Positions 1 to 11,142 of a DNA stretch of 64,000 bases are shown one piece after another; within the stretch, counting starts at the first letter, position 1; each line of letters starts with the position of its first letter. The notes below the pieces were generated by a model. It had not been told where the DNA came from. It searched no databases and saw only the letters and a program-made list of their open reading frames with translations. The position numbers and the translations under genes are program-made. Source of the DNA: Pyropia haitanensis (Eukaryota; Rhodophyta; Bangiophyceae; Bangiales; Bangiaceae). The stretch lies in assembly GCA_008729055.1 (NCBI GenBank), contig SDUX01000004.1, forward strand, positions 3,102,172 through 3,166,171, written 5' to 3'.

Positions 1-578
1 CTGGCCGCCGCCGCCGCGGCGCGGCGGGTGCGGTTCCATCCGCGGCGGCGGCCGGTCGGCACTGCCGCTGCCGCGGTGGCGGCGGCGGCCGTCGCGGCCA
101 CTGGCAGCGGCGGCGCGGGTGTGGCGGCCACGCGCGCCGGCGGGGGACCGACGCGCCGCCCGCGGCGGCATCGAGGCGGCGGCGCCGCGGCCGGGGGACG
201 ACGATACAAGGGGGGGGGGGGGGGGGGGGGGGTGGGGGGGGGGAGGGCGCGGCGGGTTGGGCGCCGCTCCCAAAGGCGGGCAACGTGCCGAGCGGTGGGG
301 GTGGTGGTGGCTGGTGCTGTGCGGTGGGGGGGGTGCCGCCGGGGGGGGGGGTGCGACCGCCGCCGCCCGACGGGGGCGTCCCCGCCCAGCGGCCGGCGCG
401 CCGCCGCGACGGCAGCCGCCGTGCCGCCCGCCGCGGACGTGCACGCCGCGGGCGCACGCCGCGGGTGGGGGCGGCCCCCCGTGATGGGCGCGGTGGGGCG
501 CGTCTGGCACGCCGCGCCGCCGCGGCCACGGGCGGCGCCGCGGCGGCGCGCCGCCGCGGTTGGTCCCCGCCCGTGGCA

Positions 579-618
<40 letters not shown>

Positions 619-1611
619 GGCGGTGGGCCACGACCGCGGTGGCGGGGGGAGCCGAGCGCGCGCGGGTCCCACCGTGGCGCCGCCGCCGCGCCGCCGTCGC
701 GCGCCGACCGACCGCACACCGCCGGCCGCGGCCGGCCGCACCGCCCGGCGGCGGCGACCGCACCGGCGGTGCGGCCGGCAGCGACGGCGCCCTACGGGGC
801 AGCGTCTGTGGGCAGCGGCACCCCGTGTTGGGGTGCCGCCGCCGCCGCCGCCCGCGGCGTGCCGCCGCTGTCGGCGCGGCCGCCGCGGGCGGCCGCCGCC
901 GTCGCCACCGCCCGGTGGGCGACGCGGGCGTGACGGGCGGCCGCGCCGAGCGCGTGGCGGCTCTCGTCGGTGTCGGCTGTCGGCGGTAACGGCGGGGGCG
1001 GGCCGCGCCGCGGGCGGCGCGGGTCCTGCTCCACGCCGCCGCTGCCCGTCGGCGCGCTCCCAGCGGCGGCGCGGTCCCGCACCTTGGTCGCCGGCGCGAC
1101 GCCGAGACCGTGGCCGCCGCCGCCGGCGACCCAGAACACGTGGCGTGCCGAAAACCTCACAAAATAGAGTTCTCGATAAGAAGGTAAAACTTTCACAAAC
1201 GTGCTGTCAGCTTTCATCTTTCATCCAGGGGTGCGGGGGCTTGACAATCCACGTCAGCGTCCGCCCCCCTCTCCCCGCGCGTCGTGTCGGGGGCGCGGTC
1301 GCATGACCTGGACGCGCCACGCCGGCCGTCCTCGTCGGCCGCCGCCACCCCTTTGACACACCGCGTTGGCCGACCGCCCGGCGGCGGCCCCCCCCGCGTC
1401 CACTGCAGCCTCGTCCGCCCCACCCTGTCCCTGTGCCGCCGCCGTCGGTGTCTGCCTGCCGCTGCCAGCCTCGTTGCCCCCTCCCTCCCCCGCTCCCCCT
1501 CACCCGCCCCGGCTTTTTCCATCCGCCGCCGCGGTCGGGTCGCGGCCGCCCCGTCCACCCCGCCGTCGGCGCGTCCCGCCCCGTTCCCGCTCCCGGCCGC
1601 CGCCGGCGGCC
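1..1611. other. Gene-less GC-rich start of window
   Basis: About 1.1 kb of almost pure G+C with runs of G and GGC repeats leaves several frames open on both strands, and none reads as a recognisable protein. Around 1140-1230 there is a short AT-richer patch. From 1250 to 1611 the sequence is C-rich and leads into the VPS37 start codon, so it is probably promoter and 5' UTR. I see no further gene here. Confidence 0.5.
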
Positions 1612-1737
1612 ATGTACGGCGCGATGCACCCGTCGCCGGTGCCGCCCCACCCGTACGGCTCGTACGGCGTCGGCGGCGGGTACGGGGAGGCCCCGCGGGG
1701 GGCGGGGGGGGGGGGGGGGCCGGGCCGGCCGCCACCG

Positions 1738-1814
<77 letters not shown>

Positions 1815-3773
1815 CGGGCTGCCGCCGTGGGGGGGGGGGATCCCGCCGCCGCCCACCCGCTTTGATGACATGGCGGCGATGCCCGTCAGCGAGCTGGAGG
1901 TACGTTGCCGTGTGTGTTTTCGGGGGGGGGGGAGGGGGGAGGGGGAGGGAAGGCCGAGGCGCCGCGCGGCGCGTCTGGGGAGAGGAGCACCTCGGTGGCG
2001 GGGGTGGGGGCGGCTGCTGGAGGGTGTTCCCTGGCGGGGGGGGGGGGTTGTCCCACCCACTACGGATGGTTGCCGTCGGTGGCGCCCAGACTTTCGCGGC
2101 ACGTCCGGCCGCAGTGGTTGCCCCGGGTGTAGGAGGCTGCGAGCGGGTGGCGGGGGTGGGGGGCGGCGGTTGGCGCTGGGCGGTGTTCCCCTCAGTACCG
2201 CTGACCGTAGGCGGGTCCCCCGGCGGACGGTTGTCCCTCTGACACGCTGGTGGGGGCTCGTGGGGAGTGGTGGATGGACGGCGACCGCGTTTGTGTGTTT
2301 GTTTGTTTTTTCTCCCTTCTTCCTTGCTGTTTTCTTTTGGGCGGTGCTCTTCTTGCTATCGGGGCGGACCGACCGGACGGTGGGTGCGATGGGGGGGGGT
2401 GCGCGTTGCGACCGTCGCTTGCCGCCACCGTGTCACAGACGCTGCTGAACGAGGAGGACACCTTCCACCGCTACGTCGCGTCGCAGCCGTTTGTGCGGTA
2501 CGTACAGGGCGGGGTGGGTGGTGGGAGCCCGGCCGGGGGGGGGGGGGCGGTTACCCCACGAAGCGTGTGGGGGCACCTTGGCAGGTGTGGACGGCGCGGC
2601 GCCGCTGGGAGCGGGCGTCGCTGGTGGGCTTGGTGCGCCGCGGTTGGCGGCGGCTGCCTGCCTCGCCACTGTTGCGCTCGATGCTGATACGTTGTTTCCG
2701 TCTCCCCGCTGTGCGGTGGCAACTTCCGCCACCTCACCGTTTCCTCGTTTGTTTTTTTTGCCTCTGCCGCGGCCTGGCCTGTCTACCCCCCCCGCTGCCT
2801 TCCCCGCCCCCCCCCCGCCCCTCCACCACCTACCATTCCCTTGTCCCTTTCTCCTCCCCTCCCCCCACAGCGGCGTGGAGCACACCCTCGGCACCACCCG
2901 CGCGGCGGTCGCGACGCTCCGCGAGCGGGTGGACCGGCAGGAGCTGGCCGCCGCGTCCGCGTCGGCGTCCGCGTCGGCGGCGGCGCACCACCGGGGGGGG
3001 CGCCGCGCCCAGCGGCAGCAGGAGGAGGAGGAGCGGGCGGAGGAGGCGGCGCTGGTGGATGTGGTGCGGCAGAAGCGGCAGACCAAGTACGTTTTTTGAG
3101 GGGAGGGGGAAGAGTGGACGTGGAGGGGCGGCAGCGGCGGTTCCTATTTTGAGTGATGGAGCGGACCCCCGATGGCGGCGCGCGCACGCGGCGGAGGTTC
3201 TCTTGGAGGGGGGGGGGGGGGGTGACGGAGCGTGTCTCGACGCCCAACGGGGGCTGGCGTGGGAGGTGGACCCCGCCGCGGCTGCCGCGCGTGCGGCCAT
3301 GTGGGGGTCCCTGCTTGTGCCGGCCACCCATCGTGCGGGCCGTCCATGCTGACCGACTGTGCTCCATGCGTGTGCTCTTTGCTGCGCTGCCCCCCATCCC
3401 ATGACTCTTGCCGTCCCCCCCCACCGCGCACCTCCCACCCCTTCTTCCTCACCCAATCCCTCTCCGTCGCCCCCTTCCCCGCGCGCCGCCCCCCCACCCC
3501 CCCACGCGCAGGCAGCTGTGGGAGTCGCGCAACTCCCTCGCCGCCATCCGCGAGCGCCTCGACGCGGCGTGGGCGGCCGTCGACGCCGACGCGGCGGCGC
3601 TGTACAACGCGCTCGTGCACGGCACCGCCGGCGGCGGGGACGCGGCCGCCGCGGCGGCCGCCGCGGGCGGTCGCCACCCGGGCGTCCCCGCCGCCGCGGC
3701 GGCATCCATCGTGCTCGCGTCCGCGTCGGCGGGCGCCGCGTCCGCCGCGGCGGCGGCGGCGACGACCAACGCG

Positions 3774-3826
<53 letters not shown>

Positions 3827-4040
3827 CGGTGGTGCCGGCGGCGGTGGCGGTGGTGGCACCGCCGGTGGCGGCGGTGCGGGGGGCGGCGCGCCCGGCGCGG
3901 TGTTTGCGGCGCAGGTGCGCGCGTACGTCAAGCTGCGGGCGGTGTTTTACTTGCGGTCCAACACGCGGCGGCGGCTGCCGGCGATTTTCGGGGCCGCCAC
4001 GACGGGCGCGCGGCCGCCGAGCGCGTCGGCCTACGCCTAG
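1612..4040 (+). CDS. VPS37: VPS37-like ESCRT-I subunit (Mod(r) domain)
   Basis: Four exons: 1612-1899, 2439-2497, 2871-3086 and 3512-4040. All introns are GT-AG, the phases join exactly, and the product is 363 residues. The first ~80 residues are a Gly/Pro leader including a long GGC-encoded glycine run. The Mod(r) domain follows: FDDMAAMPVSELE joins TLLNEEDTFHRYVASQPFV across intron 1, then a helical stretch with LRERVDRQELAA and RQKRQTKQLWESRNSLAAIR. A second glycine-rich insert comes next, and the protein ends with VRAYVKLRAVFYLRSNTRRR, matching the family's terminal 'Y..R..yHlR..k' motif. VPS37 is the ESCRT-I subunit that binds TSG101/VPS28 and sorts ubiquitinated cargo at endosomes. The identification rests on motif order; the glycine inserts are unusual. 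It converges with the RCC1 gene downstream. Confidence 0.72.
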
Positions 4041-4507
4041 AGGCCGCGGCCGTGTGCGGGGGGTGCGGCGGGTGCGGCGGCTGCGGCGGGTGCGGAGGGT
4101 GCGGGCGGTGCAGGGGGGCAGGAACGCGCGCGGCGCAGCGGCCGACGCGGGGGTGGGGGGCGGGGGGGGGGCGGCGGTGCGAGCAGGGGAGCGGCCGCCC
4201 GCGCGGCCGCCGGGACCAGCCGTGGCCACGCGACCGCGGCGGCGGCGGGGACCCCCCAGCGGGCGCAAAGAAACCAACACGCAACCAACCGCGTCAATAC
4301 GGTGCCCCCCCCCATGGCGGCGGCGGCGCCACCGCCGCCACCGCCACTCCCCCCCCTTCCCCACCCCCCCCTTTCCACCACCCGCGCCAGCCGCGGCATT
4401 CCCCCCCCCCGTCCCCCCCCCCGCGCCACCAAAACAAAAAACAACAAAAGCCATCCCACCCGCACCGCGCGCCGCGGCGGCCGCGGCGGCCGTCGCCGCG
4501 CGCACCC

Positions 4508-4691
4508 TCAGCCCGGCACCGACGCGGCGGGCGTGCCCCCCACCGGCGACGCCGCCGCGGCGCGCCCACCGTGGGGGACTCCCCCTCCCCCCGGCGGCGC
4601 TGCCGCCGCGGCGGCGGCGGCGGCGGCGGTCGCCGCCGCGGCCGCGGCGGTGGTGGCGGCGGCGGTGGCGGCGGCGGTGGCGGCGGCGGCA

Positions 4692-4723
<32 letters not shown>

Positions 4724-6484
4724 TCCCCCCCCCCCCCACCCCCAGTGGCACCCTCCGCGGTGTCGTCCCCCCCCCCCGTCGCGGCGAGCGCGGCGAGCGC
4801 CGCCTCCAGCGCCGCCACCCCCTCCCGGACGGCCGCGACGCCCGCGTCGCGGCGGGCGACAATGCCGGGCCAGCGGGCGTCGAGGGCGGCCGCCGCGGCG
4901 GTGACGGCCGCCTTGGCATCGCCGCTGCCACCGCCGCCGCTGCCGCCGCCGCCGCCGCCGCTCGCGCCGGCGGTGGTGGGGGGGGGGGGGAGCGCGTGGG
5001 CGCTGGGGGGGGGGGGGGCGGGCGCCGTCGGTGGTGGGGGGGGAAGGCTCCCCACCAACGCCATTCGCGGCGGTGCCAGGTGTGGCGGCCGCGTCGGTGG
5101 CGGCGGCGGCGCCGGCGGTGGCGGCGGCCGCGACGGCGGCGGTGGCGGCGGTGGGCGTCGCCGTGGCGGCAGCCGCACCGTCGGCGGCGGCGGCCGGCAC
5201 CGGCACGGCCACCACCACCCCGTTGGTGGCGGCCGCGTCGCCGTCGGCCGCGTCGGCGGCGGGCACCGCCTCGGCCCACGCGACGCAGTGAAAGTGCCCC
5301 GCCGCGACGCCACGCACGCGGAGGCCTGGCGGCAGGGCCACCGCGACGCGCCGCGGGGCGGCGCAGGTGACGCCGGCGGCGCCCCCCCCCCCCCCCCCTC
5401 CGCCCCCTCCTCCACCGGCGGCGGCGGCACCCCCCCCCCCATGGAGTCCCGTCCCCCCCCCCCCAGCTGGCCGTACGTGTCGTTCCCCCACGCCCACACC
5501 CCCCCCCCCGCGTCGAGCGCCACACAAAAGTTGTGGCCGCACCCGACCGCCACGACGCGGACGCGGAGCAGGTCCGCCACCACCGCCGGGCGGCCGCCGT
5601 CGCCCGCCACCACCGCGCGGCGGCCGAGCTGGCCGTCGGCGCCGCACCCCCACGTGTACACCGCCCCCCCCGTCGTCACCGCCGCCGAGTGGCGGTCGCC
5701 CGCGCTGACGGTGGCAACGACGACGCCGCGGAGGGCGGCGACCGCGACCGGCGACGGCCGCGTGTCGCCGGCGGCGCCGACGCCCAGCTGGCCAAACTCG
5801 TTGGAGCCCCACGCCCACACCCCCCCCGCCGCGTCGACGGCGAGCGCGTGGCGGTCGCCAACGGCGGCGGCGACGAGGCGCGTCGCCGCGGGCGTCGCGA
5901 CGCGGCACGGCACCCGCCGGTCGGCGGTGTCGCCGACGCCCAGCTGGCCGTAGGCGCCCCACCCCCACGCGTAGGCGCCCCCCCCCACGGTCAGCAGCAC
6001 GTTGGAGTGGTAGCCCGCCACCACCGCCGCGACGCGCCCGTCGGCCGCCGCGACGCCGCTCACGTCGACCGGCCCCGGCGTGACGCGGAGGCGGTCGTCC
6101 CCCCCCCCCAGGCGGCCGTTCTTCCCCCCCCCCACGACCACACCCGCCCGTCGTCGGTCAGCGCCACCGAGTGGTACCGCCCCGCGCCGGCCGCGACGGC
6201 CGCCGCCGGCAGCGGCACCGCCGCCGCGGCGGGCCCGTCGGTGCGGTCGCCCACCCCCAGCTGCCCGTACTGGCAGTAGCCACACGCACGCAGGCGGCCG
6301 TCGGCGCCGAGCAGCAGCGTGTGGCCGCCGCCCGCGGCGGCGGCAACGGTCGCGACGGGGAGCGGGGGCAGCGGCGACGGCTGGGGGGGGGGGCGCCGGG
6401 GGGGGCCGCCCGCCCGAGCCGGTGGTTCTTGGCGCGGCCCCAGGTGAGCGTCGGTGGCAGCGGCCGGCCGCCGGGGGGGGCCAT
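4508..6484 (-). CDS. RCC1-type seven-bladed propeller protein, frame broken at homopolymers
   Basis: Seven RCC1 blades can be read in order on the minus strand: LTWGRAKNHRLG, CGYCQYGQLGVGD, VWSWG..NGRLG, YAWGWGAYGQLGVGD, VWAWGSNEFGQLGVG, VYTWGCGADGQLG and VWAWGNDTYGQLG, with a closing strand GHFHCVAWAEA. They lie in different frames. The frame changes at the G/C runs 6383-6405, 6124-6133 and 5382-5398, and again near 4976-5042. At 6124-6133 one extra base would restore the exact blade length, so these look like indels rather than introns. An ATG at 6484 just before blade 1 is the likely start. After the propeller comes an alanine-rich helix (around DAKAAVTAAAAALDARWPG). Both the C-terminus and the stop at 4508 are uncertain. 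RCC1 propellers act as GTPase exchange factors or chromatin/ubiquitin adaptors; the specific role is unknown. A pseudogene is the alternative. Confidence 0.75.
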
Positions 6485-7200
6485 CGCGCCGCCGAGGCGC
6501 CGCGCGCGCGCGGGGGGACAGCGGGGGGGGGGGGGGCGGCGTCGCGCGAGACGCGGGACGGGGCGCGCCGCAGGGGACGCGGGGGGGGGGCACGCCACGG
6601 CCAAGAGCGGAAGCGCAGAGGGACGGCCGCGCCGCTACGCCGCCGGGGGGGAGCGACAGCCGGGGCGGACGGGGGGGGAAGGGGGAGGCGGCGAGCACCG
6701 GGACGACCGACCGCGGCCGGCGGCGGGGCGCGCGTCGACGGCGGGCCAGCGCCGGCGACCACGCCGCCGGCGGGTGGCTGGCGCGCGGCCGCGGCGCGCG
6801 CGGCGGCAGCGGCAGCGACGCGACCACCACCACCGCCGCCAACCAGACGCGCGGAGACAGACGCCGGCCGGCACCGACGCGGCGTCGGCGGGCGGCGGGC
6901 GCGTCGGCGCGGGTACCGGGGGGTGTCGGTAGCCGGGACACGGCCGCGGCCAAGCAGGCCTTGCTGTGTAGCGGTGTGCCGCGGCGCAATCCAGGCGAGG
7001 GCGTTGTCGGTGCGCGCGCGCGTGCCGTCTGTGGTCGTGCAGTCAGACTGAGGCAGGCCAGACCCCCGTTGAGTTGGCGCTAGTACTCAAACTCGGATCA
7101 GAAGGCACTAATTAATCATGGTCGATGCGACTCCACAGCCGACTGAAAGGAGCTTTCATACGAGGCGACTCGACTGACCAGAAGGCAAATTCAATGCTGT
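6485..7200. other. Upstream region of the RCC1 gene
   Basis: GC-rich, Arg/Pro-coding-looking DNA up to about 6950 is followed by a sharp fall in GC at 7080-7200. The long frames here begin with TTG or GTG rather than ATG, so they are probably not genes. It likely holds the RCC1 promoter and 5' UTR. Confidence 0.35.
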
Positions 7201-7221
7201 AACTCGACTGTTGTTTCGACG

Positions 7222-7907
7222 GTATCTCGACTGTACATTGCGCCACGTTTCAGAGCTACCGTCGAGATACAGGATTTTCCGACCGTCCCCGACGGTATTC
7301 TCGGGATGTACAGTCGGGCCCCGGTGGATCGCGTTGAAGAAAAGCTGTACCTTTCCGCCACGTGTCGCGCGTGCGAGGCCCCAAAGGCGGGTGGTTTGGG
7401 CCGCCATATGCCGGTACAACCATTTCTGGTACATTGGACGCTGCTTGGCTGGCGCTGAGGGACAGGTGGTCTGTCCGTGGTGTCAGTGGGCTTGGCCAAG
7501 CGGGCCGATCGTTGTCGTGTTGCGCGCCTTTTTCCCAGCCCCTTGCACCCACCCTCCCCCCTTTGTTGGCCTTGTGCTGCCTCCACGTCGTGCCGAATAT
7601 GTCATCCCCGAGCCCTACCACACCTGCAGAGGATGCGTCGTCTGCGTCCTCGAGGCGGGACCGGCCGTCTACTGGTGGGGTCCCTGAATCGACGACCAAG
7701 AAGCCGCGCCGGCTGTGGCGTCCCACTGGTGGAAGCGATCGCAACGACGTGCTGCGTCACTGCCTTGGTGGTGGCGCGCCTCGCCTTCTGTTCCGTTCGT
7801 GTACAAGACTGTCGCGTTACAGGAAAGTTACTTGCCAAAACTCGTTCGAGTCCGCGACGGTAGAAAAAATACGGTATCTCGACTCTTTCCAGATTCCGTC
7901 GAGATAC
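7222..7907. repeat. Segment with repeated 10-bp inverted pairs
   Basis: The 10-mer GTATCTCGAC occurs at 7222-7231 and 7874-7883, and each copy is followed by its reverse complement GTCGAGATAC, at 7261-7270 and 7898-7907. The second pair has a 14-nt spacer and could fold into a hairpin. A direct repeat, TTACTTGCCAAAACTC, lies near 7826 and near 7927. GC content is lower than in the flanks. The pattern suggests a decayed transposon or foldback element. I could not define its ends or a target duplication. Confidence 0.4.
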
Positions 7908-8099
7908 AGTCGAAAGCGACCGTCGGATTACTTGCCAAAACTCTCTAATGCCAGCAGACCAGCCTACGCGGGAGCCTCGTGGCACCGTGAAGTCGGCTCG
8001 TCGCACTTGTTGGACACCCGCCACACCCCGGGCTCCACAGCGGGACTGGAGGGGTCATGTTCCGATGTACGGCCAAATCCTTCGCTAATATGGACTTGA
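7599..8099 (+). CDS. Possible truncated transposon-type ORF
   Basis: An ATG at 7599 opens a frame beginning MSSPSPTTPAEDASSASSRR, followed by a basic stretch (KKPRRLWRPTGGSDRNDVLR) that resembles the start of a Myb/SANT-like DNA-binding region. The frame then runs through the inverted-repeat segment and loses protein character. I read it as the 5' remnant of a mobile-element gene. Evidence is weak: composition and one basic/aromatic motif only. Confidence 0.22.
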   Translation: MSSPSPTTPAEDASSASSRRDRPSTGGVPESTTKKPRRLWRPTGGSDRNDVLRHCLGGGAPRLLFRSCTRLSRYRKVTCQNSFESATVEKIRYLDSFQIPSRYSRKRPSDYLPKLSNASRPAYAGASWHREVGSSHLLDTRHTPGSTAGLEGSCSDVRPNPSLIWT

Positions 8100-8504
8100 A
8101 TCAGCTGGTCCCCTGACGCTTAGAGGCCAGATCCCAGGGGACCAGGGGGGGGGCCGATTCCAGGCAATCCAGGGGGGGGGGTGGTCCCCTCAGGCCGAGT
8201 GGATACTGCTTCCACCCCGCTCTGTTCCGGGTTTCCTTCAAGCCGGTCTTCTTCCCCCCCCGGGTCGGCGTCTCCCCCTTCCCCCCACGTGCAGCATGGC
8301 GGTGGCCTTTCTGCCCCTTGCCTTTCCGGCGGCGGCGGGTCCATCGACGGGTGCCGGCCGGCGGGGTGCCGCCGACGGGCGGGCCGCGGCGCTGGCGCCG
8401 CCCGCGCGCCGCCCCGCGGTGGGCTCCCCCGTGGGGGGGGGGTTGGCGCGCACGCCCGTGGCAGCACCCCTTCCCGCCCCCGGCCGGCGGGGGGCGGCGT
8501 CACC

Positions 8505-10283
8505 ATGAAGGCGCGGGTGTCGCCCGCCAAGGCCAAGGCCAAAGCCAAGGCCGCCGCTGCCGCCGCCGGTAACCGTGGTGGTGGCAGCGGCGGCGGTGGT
8601 GGTGGTGCCCGTGGTGCCACGCGCAAGAGGGGGCCGGCACGCCGCGCCGCCGGGTCGACGCCACAGTCGACGGTCGACGCGGCGGGGCGGTCGCTGACGC
8701 CCTACATCATTGGTGGCAAGCCCGAGTGGAAGGCCCGGCTCGAGGCGGACAACCTCACCGACTGGATCGACCTCGACTCTCTGCGGCCGGGCGACGAGCT
8801 GCGGGCGGTGGTGCTGCCGTCGCCGCCGTCGCGGACGCCACCGCCGTCGCCGCCGTCGCCGTCGCCACCGCCGCAGGCGGCGGAGGGGGTGGGCGATGGC
8901 GATGGCCCTGACGCCGACGCCGCGGCGGGTACTGCCGTGCATGCTCCCGCCGGCGCGACCGCTAGCGTCGCGCCCGTCGACACCGCCGACGGGGGCTCGG
9001 CCTTGACACCGCGGCACGACGCACACGCGGTCTACCTGTCGGTGCCGGTCTTTCGGCACGGCCGCCGGGGCACCCCCGTGCCCGTCCATGCGCGGCTCCG
9101 CCACACCCCCCCGCGCGTCACTGCCGGCGGGCGCGTGTCACGGGACCGGCACGCCGCCGCCGCCGCGACATCGCCCGCCGCGACGCGGCTTCCCGCGGAT
9201 GTGGCCACCGCCGGTCGCGCGCTGCGGGTGGTGGTGGCGTCGACGCAGCCCGCCGCCGGGCGCCTCGAGGTGCTCCGCGTGCGCGACGCGCGGGCGGCCG
9301 CGGGGCGGACGGCGGCCATGGCCGCCCGGCGGGCGGCCGACGCGGGCGTCACGGCTGTTCTGCCGCCCGCGACGGCGCTGGCTGACCTTGCCGTCGGCGA
9401 CGCGCTACCGCCAACGGCGGTGGTGGTGGGCGTCACGGCCAAGGGCGCCCGCATCGACGCGGGGGTGTGGCGGCCGGGCAAGAGGCGAGGGGCGGACGAG
9501 GCGCCCGCGGTGCCCGTCTTTGGCTACCTCCAGCGCCGCCGCTTCCCCCGGGGCGTCGCGTCCGCGATGGATGGGTCCGTGCGGGACGATGCGTTGGCCG
9601 TGTGGGGAGTGGGAGACGAGCTCGGGCCCGCCGCGACCGTGTATGTGCGGGGCGTGCACCCCGATTCGGGGCTCCTCTTCCTCGATGGCTCCCCCGTCAG
9701 TGCCGAGTCGGTGGCCGAGGAGCAACGGGCGCGCAAGGCCAAAATCGCCCGCTGGCAGCGCCGCACCGCTGCCGAGGAGCGCCTGTCAGTCGGACTGCTC
9801 GTCGTCGGCGTTGTTGTCGTTGTTACCCGCTATGGCGCGTTCGTGGACGTGGGCGTCAAGCGGGACCTGCTTGTGCACTGGTCCCGAATGGGGGAGCGCC
9901 ACAAGGGGGACTGGCGGTCGCTCCTGACCGTCGGCACCGAGGTGCTCGTCACGGTCACGGGCGTGGGGGGACGGGGGGAAAACGCGGCGGAGCTGGTGTG
10001 CACCGCCGCCGAAGCGGCAGCCGACGCGGCCGAAGCGGCCGCGGAGGCTGCCTCCCCAACAGCAATGGCTACCCGGCGGGCGCCACCGCCGACGCCAGTG
10101 CGGCTGCTGGACACGCAGGATGTGGCAACACGCAAGGGTGGCGGCGCTGCCACCGCGACCGCAGCAGGAAGCGCGGCCAACGAGGAGGACGATGACGACA
10201 GTGAGGACGACAGTGACAGTGATGGCGACAGCAAGGGGCTTGACCGCTTTGATGATGACTACTTTGAAGCACGCTACGGCTGA
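8505..10283 (+). CDS. S1-domain RNA-binding protein with acidic tail
   Basis: Single exon, 592 residues from the ATG at 8505. The open frame extends upstream to 8181, but that part is low complexity without a good start. The N-terminus is basic and Ala/Lys-rich (KAKAKAKAAAAAAG), compatible with an organelle transit peptide. Three S1-like units are visible: LRPGDELRAVVL near residue 90, LAVGDALPPTAVVVGVTAKG near 300, and the clearest, LSVGLLVVGVVVVVTRYGAF followed by VDVGVKRDLLVHWSRM, near 435-475. The protein ends in an acidic tail, EEDDDDSEDDSDSDGDSKG. S1 folds bind single-stranded RNA. A plastid translation or RNA-processing role is likely by analogy, but no ortholog can be named from sequence alone. 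It is followed 128 bases later by Yos1 on the opposite strand. Confidence 0.75.
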   Translation: MKARVSPAKAKAKAKAAAAAAGNRGGGSGGGGGGARGATRKRGPARRAAGSTPQSTVDAAGRSLTPYIIGGKPEWKARLEADNLTDWIDLDSLRPGDELRAVVLPSPPSRTPPPSPPSPSPPPQAAEGVGDGDGPDADAAAGTAVHAPAGATASVAPVDTADGGSALTPRHDAHAVYLSVPVFRHGRRGTPVPVHARLRHTPPRVTAGGRVSRDRHAAAAATSPAATRLPADVATAGRALRVVVASTQPAAGRLEVLRVRDARAAAGRTAAMAARRAADAGVTAVLPPATALADLAVGDALPPTAVVVGVTAKGARIDAGVWRPGKRRGADEAPAVPVFGYLQRRRFPRGVASAMDGSVRDDALAVWGVGDELGPAATVYVRGVHPDSGLLFLDGSPVSAESVAEEQRARKAKIARWQRRTAAEERLSVGLLVVGVVVVVTRYGAFVDVGVKRDLLVHWSRMGERHKGDWRSLLTVGTEVLVTVTGVGGRGENAAELVCTAAEAAADAAEAAAEAASPTAMATRRAPPPTPVRLLDTQDVATRKGGGAATATAAGSAANEEDDDDSEDDSDSDGDSKGLDRFDDDYFEARYG

Positions 10284-10411
10284 GCGCTTGGACGGCCCCG
10301 TCAAAACGACACGCCGTGCTTGTGGGTCTGCGTGTGGTTTGGGGGCAGCGTCTGATTCTAGGTGTTCTTATCCCTTGAGAGACTGGCGTTTGTCCGGTCA
10401 CCGACACTCAA

Positions 10412-11142
10412 TCACCCGAGCAGCAGGAGCCCGATAATCACCAGCGTGTTCACAACGACCAAAGGTACTGTGGGGGCACATACAAGACCAGTTGTGGGCG
10501 TGGGAGGGTCCGCCGTCACAAGGAGATCCGGAAAACAAGAACCACAAACGGCACAAGAACGTCAGTAGTGAGTACCGGCCAAAGTGCCCGGAGGGGGAAG
10601 GAACGGGCCTCGACGGAGCACCGACCAACAGGGCTCCCTGCCAGACAGACTCGACCGACCCACGACTGACCCCAGGAAACAAAAACAAACACCGTGCATA
10701 CAAGACAAGAGAAGACAAGCGGAACAAGAAACCCAAAGCACACAGCCAAACGTACTCCGCATGACAAGACGGACAGCCTTGAGCAGGTTGACCACCTGCC
10801 GCTTGATGCCATTGTCCAGCGCCACCGCCTCCTCTGACAGGCCGACTGAACCCAGGTCGTCCCCCCCAGCAAACAACACCCAGCGCACGCCACCAAGACA
10901 CCACACAAGAGCAAAAAGAACAGGTAGTACCGTCAGTCCACCAGTCCCCCGCGTGTGTGCGTCGCCTGCGCAACTAACCCGCCTGCGAGGACAGAGACAA
11001 AGCCGCAACAGCGACCGAGCACCCCTCCCCCCCCCCAACCAACCGACATACTCTTATTGAGGAACCGCTGCTCATGCAAAACGGCAAATGCATTGACAAA
11101 CAGTAGGGCGGACTGGAACATGATTGACAAGGTGAGCACCAT
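10412..11142 (-). CDS. YOS1: Yos1/IER3IP1-like ER-Golgi membrane protein
   Basis: A three-exon gene: exon 1 at 11142-11052, exon 2 at 10845-10756 and exon 3 at 10467-10412 (minus strand). Both introns start GT (gtatgt, gtacgt) and end AG, and both join in phase 1, giving 78 residues; animal IER3IP1 is about 82. Exon 1 encodes an N-terminal membrane helix with FVNAFAVLHEQRFLNK. Exon 2 carries GIKRQVVNLLKAVRLVMR. Exon 3 carries the C-terminal helix IPLVVVNTLVIIGLLLLG, which ends the protein as in the family. Yos1 is a small subunit of the Yip1-Yif1 complex needed for COPII transport from ER to Golgi. The agreement in order, spacing and ends makes the call strong. It is divergent from the protease gene, sharing a 592-bp intergenic region. 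Confidence 0.9.

Noticed and set aside
3144..5525. 793-codon open frame on the minus strand, and similar long frames over VPS37/RCC1
   Set aside because: It is almost only Arg/Gly/Ala/Pro, overlaps the exons of VPS37 and the RCC1 gene in other frames, and has no motif. GC-rich DNA leaves such shadow frames open.
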